Assembly: GCA_021200395.1 (NCBI GenBank)
Contig: JAJQGQ010000193.1
Span: forward strand, 1 to 13,935
DNA: 13,935 bases
Origin: Erysipelotrichaceae bacterium
GTDB lineage: Bacteria; Bacillota_I; Bacilli_A; Erysipelotrichales; Coprobacillaceae
Reading direction: 5' to 3'
Part shown: positions 1-6,497 of the stretch, piece after piece
How positions within the stretch are numbered: the first letter of the stretch is position 1
How the letters are laid out: every line of letters starts with the position of its first letter
Notes under the pieces: generated by a model
Seen by the model: only the letters and a program-made list of their open reading frames with translations
Database searches by the model: none
Told to the model about the DNA's origin: nothing
Translations under genes and position numbers: made by a program

Positions 1-1
1 A

Positions 2-292
2 TTTGATATAGTTATTATGGGTATACTTACAACCCCAGTAACAATGTTTATATTTTCTATTTATATTGATGGTCCATGGGGATATTTGTTGCATTATGTT
101 TTATTAACATTTGTTGTTTTATTATATTGTGAATTAAATCAATGGCCTTATATTGATATCAATGAAGTATTGATAATCGTTATAGCTGTAGCCATTGTTT
201 ATCTATTAGTGTTAGGATCGTATTATTTAATAGATGTAAGAGAAGCTAAACAAATCAATGAGAAATTTAAAGATAAATATGAAAGAAAATAA
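2..292 (+). CDS. C-terminal part of a DUF3021-like membrane protein (5' end outside window)
   Basis: The reading frame is open from the left edge, so this is the end of a longer gene. The first ATG, at 17, is probably internal. The visible 96 residues contain about three hydrophobic segments, a 'LLHY' stretch before a helix, a 'WPYID' turn and a charged tail (AKQINEKFKDKYERK). This layout resembles the C-terminal half of DUF3021 proteins, which are about 130-150 residues with four membrane helices and a conserved tail carrying 'K.IN..L'. Many DUF3021 genes lie next to a LytTR DNA-binding regulator and act with it as a membrane partner. Such a partner, if present, would lie upstream and cannot be seen. 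The family call rests on architecture and a few motifs. That this is a real gene end is more certain, because a hairpin directly follows the stop codon. Confidence 0.6.
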   Translation, partial: FDIVIMGILTTPVTMFIFSIYIDGPWGYLLHYVLLTFVVLLYCELNQWPYIDINEVLIIVIAVAIVYLLVLGSYYLIDVREAKQINEKFKDKYERK

Positions 293-293
293 A

Positions 294-330
294 AACTAGC
301 AAATAACTATTTGCTAGTTGTGTTATTTAT
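294..330 (+). terminator. Probable terminator hairpin after the DUF3021-like gene
   Basis: A perfect 11-bp inverted repeat (AACTAGCAAAT at 294-304, its complement at 309-319) with a 4-nt loop begins one base after the stop codon. The following sequence (GTGTTATTTAT) is only moderately T-rich, so termination may be incomplete. The arm shares the word TTTGCTA with the larger palindrome 45 bases further on. Confidence 0.5.
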
Positions 331-362
331 GACAATATGTTAATATGTACTTGTAAAAATAT

Positions 363-398
363 CAGGGAGTTTGCTAAGTATACTTAGCAAACTCCCTG
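363..398. repeat. Left copy of a perfect palindrome flanking the ATPase gene
   Basis: The half-site AGGGAGTTTGCTAAGTA (364-380) is followed with no spacer by its exact reverse complement (381-397). One further C-G pair (363/398) makes it perfect over 36 bp. It ends 9 bases before the GGAGG ribosome binding site of the ATPase gene, so in RNA it would form a long hairpin in the leader if transcription starts upstream. The central AGTATACT contains the -10-like word TATACT on both strands. The same 34-bp sequence recurs at 1905-1938 on the other side of the gene and nowhere else in the window. Confidence 0.95.
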
Positions 399-418
399 GG
401 ATATATTGGAGGTGAACT

Positions 419-1879
419 ATGAGTATCGTTAATGATGAGCAGATTATAAAAGTATTAAAACAGTATAATCCATGGTGGCAAATACCATCAGCTATTAAAG
501 AAGAAAGTAAACCTCATAGACGCTTAGCGTACTATGAAGCTTATCGAATGTTAACTCATAATACTATAAGACGTTTTGTAGTACTTTCTGGAGTAAGACG
601 TGTTGGCAAGACTACAATTATGTATCAGGTAATTGAACAATTGATTAATGAAGGAGTCAATCCAAAAAATATTTTGTATGTAACTTTTGATAATCCTATC
701 TTAAAACTCATAAATGCATATAAAGTTTTGTCTATTTATGAGGAATTATATTCCTTGGAAGGATTTGAATACATTTTTTTTGATGAAATTCAATATACTG
801 ATAATTGGGAATTATGGATGAAAGTCATTTATGATAGTAAAAAAGAAATACGTATGTTGGCGACTGGTTCAGCTAGTCCAGTTCTTGAAAAAGGATCAAC
901 TGATAGTGGAACAGGAAGATGGACTATATTAAAAATTCCAACTATGTCTTTTTATGAATATTGCTTGTTGCTTAATATAAATGTACCTGAACTACCAAAA
1001 GATTTGAGGCTAACTCAACTTGCAAAAATGAGCTTGAATGAACTTGATAATGTTATGAGTTGTTTTATACCACTTCAAGATCATTTTAATCGCTATTTAA
1101 CTATTGGAGGTTTTCCAGAATTAGTGCTATCTGATGATGATTTTTATGCACAAAGAATGTTGCGTGAAGATGTTGTTGATAAAGTTATAAAAAGAGATGT
1201 ACTCTCATTATTTAATGTACGTAGTCCATTATTGATGGAAAAGCTATTTCTTTATCTTTGCTTGAATTCATCTGAGATATTCAACGCTGCTACTGCTGCA
1301 AAAGAATTAGAAAATATTACTGTCCCAACAATTGAAAATTATTTAAATGCTTTGGAAATGTCTAATCTTATATATTTGGCAAAACCAATAAATGTTGGAA
1401 GTAAAGGAGCGTTAAAAGGCAGACCAAAAATATATATTGCAGATCCAGCTATTCGTAATGCAGTATTAATGATTGATGATATTCTTTCTGATGAAAGAGA
1501 ATTAGGTATTATTGTAGAAACAGCTGTTTATAAACATATGATTTCTTTTTATCAAAATACACCAGCTCAACTTGGTTATTTTAGAAAAGCTAAAGACAAT
1601 CAAAAAGAGGTTGATGTGGTTGTTGAATTGCCACGTCAAAAAATATTATGTGAAGTGAAATATCGTAATAATTCTCATATTCCTGAAAGTGATGGTATTG
1701 TTGAATTATGCAAAGATGAAAAATCAAAAGTTACAAATGCGTTTTTAATTACAAAGAATTTAAATGATTATGGAATAACTAGACATAAAACAATTACACC
1801 TATATTTAGAATGCCAGCTTTAGTATTTCTTTATATATTAGGAAAAACTGAAGCTGAAGGTAATAATGGTAAGTTATAA
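419..1879 (+). CDS. AAA-family ATPase with C-terminal DUF4143 nuclease-like domain
   Basis: This 486-residue soluble protein belongs to the COG1373 type. The N-terminal ATPase core has a Walker A motif GVRRVGKTT (58-66), a Walker B motif YIFFDE (118-123) and a sensor-like LATGSAS (147-153). The C-terminal DUF4143 region (about 245-455) carries a PD-(D/E)XK-like signature: E367, then KEVDVVVE (E397, D399) and CEVKYR (E412, K414). The key residues look intact. The ATG at 419 is set by GGAGG at 408-412. Members of this family are widespread, often in many copies per genome and with poorly known function. Here the gene stands alone between two identical palindromes, after a terminated gene and convergent with the dehydrogenase gene. 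I see no transposase, toxin or antitoxin partner. Domain identity is firm; the cellular role is unknown. Confidence 0.9.
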   Translation: MSIVNDEQIIKVLKQYNPWWQIPSAIKEESKPHRRLAYYEAYRMLTHNTIRRFVVLSGVRRVGKTTIMYQVIEQLINEGVNPKNILYVTFDNPILKLINAYKVLSIYEELYSLEGFEYIFFDEIQYTDNWELWMKVIYDSKKEIRMLATGSASPVLEKGSTDSGTGRWTILKIPTMSFYEYCLLLNINVPELPKDLRLTQLAKMSLNELDNVMSCFIPLQDHFNRYLTIGGFPELVLSDDDFYAQRMLREDVVDKVIKRDVLSLFNVRSPLLMEKLFLYLCLNSSEIFNAATAAKELENITVPTIENYLNALEMSNLIYLAKPINVGSKGALKGRPKIYIADPAIRNAVLMIDDILSDERELGIIVETAVYKHMISFYQNTPAQLGYFRKAKDNQKEVDVVVELPRQKILCEVKYRNNSHIPESDGIVELCKDEKSKVTNAFLITKNLNDYGITRHKTITPIFRMPALVFLYILGKTEAEGNNGKL

Positions 1880-1904
1880 AACTTACAATATGCATTAGAA
1901 AGCG

Positions 1905-1938
1905 AGGGAGTTTGCTAAGTATACTTAGCAAACTCCCT
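1905..1938. repeat. Right copy of the palindrome flanking the ATPase gene
   Basis: This is the same 34 bases as the left copy: AGGGAGTTTGCTAAGTA at 1905-1921 and its reverse complement at 1922-1938. It lies 25 bases after the ATPase stop and 5 bases beyond the stop of the minus-strand dehydrogenase gene. In RNA it could serve as a shared hairpin for the two convergent genes, but neither side has a strong T-run (TACTTTTAT on plus, CGCTTTCT on minus). Outside the repeat the flanks of the two copies do not match, and I see no adjacent target-site duplication. Confidence 0.95.
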
Positions 1939-1943
1939 TACTT

Positions 1944-2909
1944 TTATATGACTTGAAATGGATTTTCTTTATGATTAATCATATTGATAATCGAAATAAT
2001 AGAGTTTTCTACCATGTCATAAACAGAATGATCACTATAAAAAGCAACGTGAGGTGTTAATAAGATATTAGGCATGTTTCTTAATGTATTTAAATCATCA
2101 TGAGGAATTGTTTTATCAGTAAAATCACGATAATAAATATTTGATTCGTTTTCTATAACATCTAAAGCTGCATAAGCATGATGGTTTTGTAGAAAGTTAA
2201 TAAGATCTTTGGTATTGATTAAAGCACCTCTAGCAGTATTGATGATAATAACATGATCTTTCATTTGTTTAAAACTATTGTTGTTTAATAAATGATAGGT
2301 ATCATCATTCAGAGGTGTATGTAATGTGATAATATCAGATTTTTGATAGATTTCATTGAGTGTAACATAGTTAATATTGTCTTTATGATTAATATCATAA
2401 GCGATAACATTAGCTTTAAAACCATTCAACAATTCAATTACAACACTTCCAATATTTCCTGTACCAATTACACCCACTGTCAAATCCTTAAGTTCTCTTC
2501 CTCTGATACCTTGTAATGTGAAATTTTGATTATCATATCTATTCATGATCCTTTTCATATTTCTTAGACTCATAAGCATCATCATAATCGTATATTCAGC
2601 AACGCTATAAGGTGAATAAGTAACATGAGAAACATGAATATCATACTTTTGACAAGCTTCTAAATTAATATGATCATATCCAATGGTTCTTGTAGATATA
2701 TAATGAATACCATATTCATGTAATACTTGAATCATTTCTTCATTAACAGGTGTTGTAACAATACTAATCGCATCAGCACCTTGACAATATTCGATATTTC
2801 TCATATTGAAAGCATAAGGACATATATCAATATCAACATTATATTTATTAGCACATTCATATACAAAATCTACTTCATCTTCTCTCACACTAAAGAATAC
2901 AATCTTCAT
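1944..2909 (-). CDS. D-lactate dehydrogenase-like 2-hydroxyacid dehydrogenase (VanH/LdhA branch)
   Basis: This is an NAD-dependent D-isomer-specific 2-hydroxyacid dehydrogenase, most likely reducing pyruvate to D-lactate in the cytoplasm to regenerate NAD during fermentation. With the ATG at 2909 it has 321 residues, normal for the family. The nucleotide-binding motif GTGNIG is at 149-154. The catalytic trio is Arg in NTARG (227), Glu at the end of DVIENE (255) and His in TPHVAF (287). The segments STRTIGYDHI and YSPYSVAEYT are typical of the D-LDH/VanH branch. A TTG at 2918 would add three residues, but it touches the AGGAG at 2919-2923; the ATG at 2909 lies nine bases from it and is preferred. 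No vanA- or vanX-like genes accompany it, so a metabolic role is more likely than glycopeptide resistance. Exact substrate (pyruvate or a longer 2-keto acid) cannot be read from sequence. Confidence 0.9.
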   Translation of the reverse strand: MKIVFFSVREDEVDFVYECANKYNVDIDICPYAFNMRNIEYCQGADAISIVTTPVNEEMIQVLHEYGIHYISTRTIGYDHINLEACQKYDIHVSHVTYSPYSVAEYTIMMMLMSLRNMKRIMNRYDNQNFTLQGIRGRELKDLTVGVIGTGNIGSVVIELLNGFKANVIAYDINHKDNINYVTLNEIYQKSDIITLHTPLNDDTYHLLNNNSFKQMKDHVIIINTARGALINTKDLINFLQNHHAYAALDVIENESNIYYRDFTDKTIPHDDLNTLRNMPNILLTPHVAFYSDHSVYDMVENSIISIINMINHKENPFQVI

Positions 2910-2936
2910 TTTTATCAACTCCTATAAAAAGTATAG

Positions 2937-2965
2937 TTTAAATCTGATAAAAAATCTAGTATAAT
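2937..2965 (+). promoter_or_regulatory. Sigma-A-type promoter of the five-gene operon
   Basis: A -35 box TTTAAA (2937-2942) is separated by exactly 17 bases from a perfect -10 box TATAAT (2960-2965). This lies 21 bases before the ATG at 2987, with the ribosome binding site GAGGTG at 2975-2980. The region is shared with the divergent dehydrogenase gene, whose own promoter must overlap it but could not be placed clearly. Confidence 0.75.
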
Positions 2966-2986
2966 ACGTTTATTGAGGTGAGGGAT

Positions 2987-3556
2987 ATGAATAGTAATAT
3001 TGATATTTTAAGACAATGGGTTTATTATCAAATTATGAATGATGATAGATTAAAATTAGAAATTGATGATAATACTTATCATATATTTTATCAAAATAAA
3101 GTAGAACATTTTACCATTTGGTCTAAGGGTATAATAGAAGAGAGCATTAATGAGGGGGATGATGCAATATTTTATTTACACTATGAATTTCATGATTATA
3201 AGTATGCTTGTGATTTTTTTAAGCGTATGATTATGGTCCTCACAAAAGAAGAAGAAAAGATTCATGAAATACTATTATGTTGTACAGGTGGTATGACAAC
3301 AACTTTCTTTGCCCAAAAGATGAATCGCTATTGTGAATTAAATCATAGTCCATATCATTTTAATGCAGCTGGTAGTTATCATTTGGATGATGTTTATCAA
3401 GGCAAGGAATTGATATTGATTGCGCCACAACTAAGGCATCAATTGGTTGAATTAAAAGCTAAATATGCTCCTATACCAATAGAAAGTATTGAAGCATCGG
3501 TATTTGCAGCTTATGATTGTCCTGGTTTATTAGATCAAATAGAAACAATTTTATAA
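2987..3556 (+). CDS. PTS EIIB-like (lactose/cellobiose type) protein with unknown N-terminal domain
   Basis: The C-terminal half of this 189-residue protein resembles a lactose/cellobiose-family EIIB phosphocarrier domain. A beta strand leads into ILLCCTGGMTTTFFAQKM (95-112), matching the EIIB phospho-loop C-x-x-G-M-S/T with Cys99 as the likely phosphorylation site. The late motif LIAPQLRHQLVELK (144-157) matches the family's 'PQvr..l.e.k'. The first 85 or so residues are acidic and aromatic-rich and are not a domain I recognise. Ordinary EIIB proteins are about 100 residues and sit beside EIIA and EIIC genes; none is here. The protein may be a sensor or an orphan phosphocarrier (inference). 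A GTG at 2978 lies inside the ribosome binding site, so the ATG at 2987 is taken as start. It is the first gene of the operon, 12 bases before the next. Confidence 0.7.
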   Translation: MNSNIDILRQWVYYQIMNDDRLKLEIDDNTYHIFYQNKVEHFTIWSKGIIEESINEGDDAIFYLHYEFHDYKYACDFFKRMIMVLTKEEEKIHEILLCCTGGMTTTFFAQKMNRYCELNHSPYHFNAAGSYHLDDVYQGKELILIAPQLRHQLVELKAKYAPIPIESIEASVFAAYDCPGLLDQIETIL

Positions 3557-3568
3557 GGAAGTGTTATA

Positions 3569-4321
3569 ATGAAATATGCCCTTATTACAGGTGCTAGTTC
3601 AGGAATAGGTAAGGAATTTGCAAGATTATTATCTAAAAATTATGCTTTGATATTGGTAGCTAGAAGAGAAGAACGTCTAAAAGAGTTATCCAAGGAATTA
3701 AAGGTTGAATGTAAGATTATTAGTGCTGACTTATCTATAAAAGAAGAATGTTATCGTTTAATGGATGAAGTGAAGGATTTAGATATTGAAGTTTTTATAA
3801 ATAATGCAGGATTTGGGGATTGTGGATATTTTTTAAAGACGGATTTGAATAAAGAGTTAGATATGATAAGTGTTAATATTGAAGCAATGCATATATTAAC
3901 GAAATTATATCTACAAAAAGTAGAAGGTAAGAAAGCTTATTTACTTAATGTTGCTTCATCAGCTGGTTTAATATATGGAGGCCCTTATATGGCAACCTAT
4001 TATGCCACAAAGTCTTATGTCACAAGTTTTACCCAAGGCATTGCGATGGAATTTAAAGAAAAACTTTCACCAACATATATTGGTTGTTTATGTCCAGGAC
4101 CTGTAAGAACAGAATTCAATAAGGTAGCCAATGTCAAATTTGCTATGCCTGGTATGAGTGCTAAGCGATGCGCCAAATATGCACTTAAAATGATGAAATT
4201 AAGAAAAGTGGTTATTATACCAACTATCACAATGAAATTGGTTATCTTTGTCGAAAGATTTATTCCACGTAGTATTTATATTATGTTTGTATCTATACAA
4301 CAAAGAAGAAAAATACAGTAA
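3569..4321 (+). CDS. Short-chain dehydrogenase/reductase (SDR, COG0300-like)
   Basis: This 250-residue NAD(P)-dependent oxidoreductase has all classical SDR landmarks: cofactor motif TGASSGIG (7-14), NNAG (78-81), Asn103, Ser131, and the YxxxK pair Tyr144/Lys148. A CPGPVRTEF segment (175-183) follows. Arg32-Arg33 after the second strand (ARREERL) suggests a preference for NADPH. The C-terminal 40 residues are hydrophobic and basic, as in the DltE/YqjQ-like group, and may associate with membrane. The substrate cannot be deduced. The ribosome binding site AAGGAAGTG overlaps the upstream stop codon, and the rdgB gene starts 11 bases after this one, so it belongs to the operon beginning at 2987. 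Confidence 0.9.
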   Translation: MKYALITGASSGIGKEFARLLSKNYALILVARREERLKELSKELKVECKIISADLSIKEECYRLMDEVKDLDIEVFINNAGFGDCGYFLKTDLNKELDMISVNIEAMHILTKLYLQKVEGKKAYLLNVASSAGLIYGGPYMATYYATKSYVTSFTQGIAMEFKEKLSPTYIGCLCPGPVRTEFNKVANVKFAMPGMSAKRCAKYALKMMKLRKVVIIPTITMKLVIFVERFIPRSIYIMFVSIQQRRKIQ

Positions 4322-4332
4322 GGGGTGTTTAA

Positions 4333-4920
4333 ATGAAAGAAATTATTGTAGCTTCATCAAATGAAGGAAAAATCAAAGAAATACGTAGTATGTTAAGTGA
4401 TATAGGAATAGAAGTAAAATCATTAAAAGATATTGGACAAGATATAGAGATAGAAGAAACAGGTACAACTTTTAAAGAAAATGCACTTATTAAAGCCCAA
4501 ACTGTTTGTGATATTATCCATAAGCCAGTTTTAGCAGATGATTCAGGTTTAGAAGTCAAAGCATTAGACGGTGCACCAGGAATTTATTCAGCAAGATTTT
4601 TAGGTCATGATACAAGTTATGATATTAAGAATCAATATATTATTGATGCTGTTAAAGATAAAGATAGAACAGCTCGATTTGTTTGTGCTATGGCTTTATG
4701 TATTCCTAATGAAGAACCGATTATTATTGAAGAATACTTTAATGGAGAAATTAATGATTGTATTGAAGGAGAAAATGGTTTTGGTTATGATCCCATCTTT
4801 TATGTACCTGAATTAAAAATGACCTCTGCTCAAATATCACCAGAAAAAAAGAATCAAATATCTCATCGTGGTAAAGCATTACGTAAGCTTTATGACATCT
4901 TAAAGGAGCGTTTATCATGA
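4333..4920 (+). CDS. rdgB: XTP/dITP (non-canonical purine NTP) pyrophosphatase, RdgB/HAM1 family
   Basis: The enzyme hydrolyses deaminated purine nucleoside triphosphates (ITP, dITP, XTP) to the monophosphate and pyrophosphate, keeping them out of DNA and RNA. At 195 residues it has the usual length. Family motifs are intact: SSNEGKIKEI (8-17) for triphosphate binding, ETGTTFKENALIKA (42-55), VLADDSGLEVKALDGAPG (66-83) with the acidic metal-binding pair Asp69/Asp70, GFGYDPIF (149-156) and KNQISHRGKAL (173-183). The stop codon overlaps the start of trmL in an ATGA, which suggests translational coupling. Confidence 0.96.
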   Translation: MKEIIVASSNEGKIKEIRSMLSDIGIEVKSLKDIGQDIEIEETGTTFKENALIKAQTVCDIIHKPVLADDSGLEVKALDGAPGIYSARFLGHDTSYDIKNQYIIDAVKDKDRTARFVCAMALCIPNEEPIIIEEYFNGEINDCIEGENGFGYDPIFYVPELKMTSAQISPEKKNQISHRGKALRKLYDILKERLS

Positions 4921-5420
4921 ATCATATTGTCTTGGTACATCCTGCTATTCCACAAAATACTGGAAATATTATGCGTACATGTGTAGCTACCCATTCAAAA
5001 CTTCATATTATTAAACCAATGGGATTTTCATTAGATGATAAACATATGAAACGTGCAGGCTTAGATTATATTAAAGATTTAGAGATGCAAATATATGAAG
5101 ATTGGGATGAATTTGTATCTTTGAATCAAGGTGATTATCACTTCTTTACACGCTATTCAAAACTTTGTTATAGTGATCAAAATTACGTATCTGATAATGA
5201 TCAATATATTATCTTTGGACATGAACATGATGGCATTCCTCACGATATCTTAAAAGATCATTTAGATCAATGTGTTCGAATACCCATGGATGCAAATGCT
5301 CGCAGTTTGAACTTATCTAATTGTGTCGCTATAGGCATTTATGAAGTTTTGCGCCAACAGAATTATCCTAAATTATCGAAAGTTGAGGTGCAAAAAGGTG
5401 AAGACTTTCTTTACAAATAA
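4917..5420 (+). CDS. trmL: tRNA (cytidine/uridine-34 2'-O)-methyltransferase TrmL (SpoU family)
   Basis: This 167-residue SPOUT-class enzyme methylates the 2'-O of the wobble nucleotide (C34 or cmnm5U34) of tRNA-Leu isoacceptors, using S-adenosylmethionine. Diagnostic stretches are PAIPQNTGNIMR (9-20), IIKPMGFSLDDKHMKRAGLDY (31-51), FGHEHDGIP (100-108; the family usually has FGsEt.GlP), RIPM (121-124) and the knot motif RSLNLSN (129-135) followed by YEVLRQQ. The start overlaps rdgB by four bases and is served by AAAGGAG at 4902-4908. Its 3' end overlaps the next gene by 23 bases, so the three genes are tightly coupled. Confidence 0.95.
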   Translation: MNHIVLVHPAIPQNTGNIMRTCVATHSKLHIIKPMGFSLDDKHMKRAGLDYIKDLEMQIYEDWDEFVSLNQGDYHFFTRYSKLCYSDQNYVSDNDQYIIFGHEHDGIPHDILKDHLDQCVRIPMDANARSLNLSNCVAIGIYEVLRQQNYPKLSKVEVQKGEDFLYK

Positions 5421-6060
5421 TCGTTTAAGAGATATTGTTTTAGCTTTACTTTTAACGGTGTTCTTAATTTGTTTTGCAGTGACTTTTACAGTGTTTTTTA
5501 AACCATTATATTATTTTGATATAGATTATTTACATATTGATCAAATAGTTGGGATGAGCAAGGAAACATTAAAAGCTAATTATGATAGTTTAATAGCTTA
5601 TCAAAGTATCTTTTATCAAGGAGAACTTATTCTTAATGATTTTGTGATGTCAGAAACAGGCCGTATTCATTTTGAGGAAGTGAAACGTATATTTGAAGTA
5701 GTACAAGTATTGATGGTTGTGAGTGGTGTGGCATCAGGAGTTATGATTTATCAAAATGCTAAACAAAAAGAATATCGTTATCTTAAAATAACACCAATAT
5801 TCTCTATTGGTATACCTGCTATTTTAGGTTTTTTAGCTGCTCTTGATTTTGATAAAGCCTTTGTGATTTTTCATCAAATATTTTTTAATAATAATTATTG
5901 GATATTTGATGCTACAACTGATCCTATTATTGAAGCCTTACCAGAAACATTCTTTATGCATTGTTTTATGATGATTATTGCTATTGTCATTATCTTAAGT
6001 ATTATCATGTATTTACTATATCGTCATTTTCAAAAGACAATATTAAAAAGTTCAGAATAA
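5398..6060 (+). CDS. lit: Lit-like lipoprotein intramolecular transacylase (DUF1461/TIGR01906)
   Basis: This 220-residue integral membrane protein has four predicted helices (about 11-34, 98-118, 131-150 and 188-208) with a large extracytoplasmic loop after the first. It has the layout of DUF1461, the family of Lit, which moves the sn-2 acyl chain of a diacylated lipoprotein to the cysteine amino group to give lyso-form lipoproteins in low-GC Gram-positives. Two conserved histidines are visible: His91 in GRIHFEEVKRIF and His159 in FVIFHQIFFNNNYWIFD. The latter fits the family pattern 'F..fH...F.N..W.fd', and a PETFF motif follows. The frame is open from further upstream, but GAGGTG at 5385-5390 sits seven bases before the GTG at 5398, which I take as start, inside the trmL 3' end. 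As last gene of the operon it ends in a terminator. Family membership is likely; the activity is inferred. Confidence 0.8.
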   Translation: MKTFFTNNRLRDIVLALLLTVFLICFAVTFTVFFKPLYYFDIDYLHIDQIVGMSKETLKANYDSLIAYQSIFYQGELILNDFVMSETGRIHFEEVKRIFEVVQVLMVVSGVASGVMIYQNAKQKEYRYLKITPIFSIGIPAILGFLAALDFDKAFVIFHQIFFNNNYWIFDATTDPIIEALPETFFMHCFMMIIAIVIILSIIMYLLYRHFQKTILKSSE

Positions 6061-6076
6061 AAATCTGAACTTTTTT
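6045..6076. terminator. Bidirectional rho-independent terminator
   Basis: A perfect 12-bp stem (AAAAAGTTCAGA at 6045-6056, complement at 6064-6075) with a 7-nt loop has A- and T-runs on its outer flanks, giving a U-tract in either direction. It overlaps the last codons of the lit-like gene on plus and the stop codon of the DUF3592-like gene on minus, so it probably serves both convergent units. Confidence 0.88.
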
Positions 6077-6443
6077 AAATAACTTCATAAGCAAATAAAA
6101 GATATAGGACTAGACAAATAACCACAAAGAAAAATCCAATCATTAAATCTCTAGTCATACCAGATCTTGTTGCATTTCTTTCTTCAACTGTCATAGATGT
6201 CTTTGGATTATTAGGATTATAGAAAACTGTAATCTGTTTAATTTCTTTATCCTTCACTTTCTTAGTATATGTTTCACCTTTCACTTCATATGTAGCCACA
6301 CCATCTTCTACACTACATTCAACATCTTTAGAACAATGGGTAATTTCTTCCTTAAATGACATATATGTAAGGCCACCTTTTAAAATAAAGAAAACACCAA
6401 TAATAAAAGGTACTGCCATAATATAAAACTGTGTTGTACTCAT
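6075..6443 (-). CDS. DUF3592-like two-helix membrane protein
   Basis: This 122-residue protein has an N-terminal helix (about 7-26), a beta-rich soluble middle and a second helix (about 98-119). The segment VFYNPNNPKTSMT (73-85) is the usual 'YnPknP' signature of DUF3592, in which a small extracytoplasmic domain lies between two membrane helices. The function of the family is unknown. The start at 6443 is supported by a near-ideal AAGGAGG (6449-6455) and an upstream promoter. It appears to be a single-gene unit ending in the bidirectional terminator. Confidence 0.75.
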   Translation of the reverse strand: MSTTQFYIMAVPFIIGVFFILKGGLTYMSFKEEITHCSKDVECSVEDGVATYEVKGETYTKKVKDKEIKQITVFYNPNNPKTSMTVEERNATRSGMTRDLMIGFFFVVICLVLYLLFAYEVI

Positions 6444-6466
6444 AAAAACCTCCTTGTAATATATTT

Positions 6467-6494
6467 ATTATAAAACGAATTGACATAAAATCAA
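6467..6494 (-). promoter_or_regulatory. Promoter of the DUF3592-like gene
   Basis: On the minus strand, TTGATT (6494-6489) is followed after 16 bases by a perfect TATAAT (6472-6467), 12 bases before the AAGGAGG of the gene. The -35 box lies three bases downstream of the stop of the HAD phosphatase gene, so the small membrane protein can be transcribed on its own. Confidence 0.65.
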
Positions 6495-6497
6495 TCA

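Noticed and set aside
349..362. TACTT left of the first palindrome and TACTT right of the second as a target-site duplication
   Set aside because: The left TACTT is separated from the repeat by about ten bases while the right one is adjacent, and the surrounding bases do not match, so it is not a convincing duplication.
1944..2909. VanH-like sequence as a sign of a vancomycin-resistance cluster
   Set aside because: The protein fits the D-lactate dehydrogenase branch that includes VanH, but no ligase (vanA-like), dipeptidase (vanX-like) or two-component genes are nearby. A fermentative dehydrogenase is the simpler reading.
4015..4230. Minus-strand open frame of 71 codons within the SDR gene
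   Set aside because: It is a shadow of a well-supported SDR gene, with no ribosome binding site or recognisable protein character. The same applies to the other open frames lying inside strong genes.
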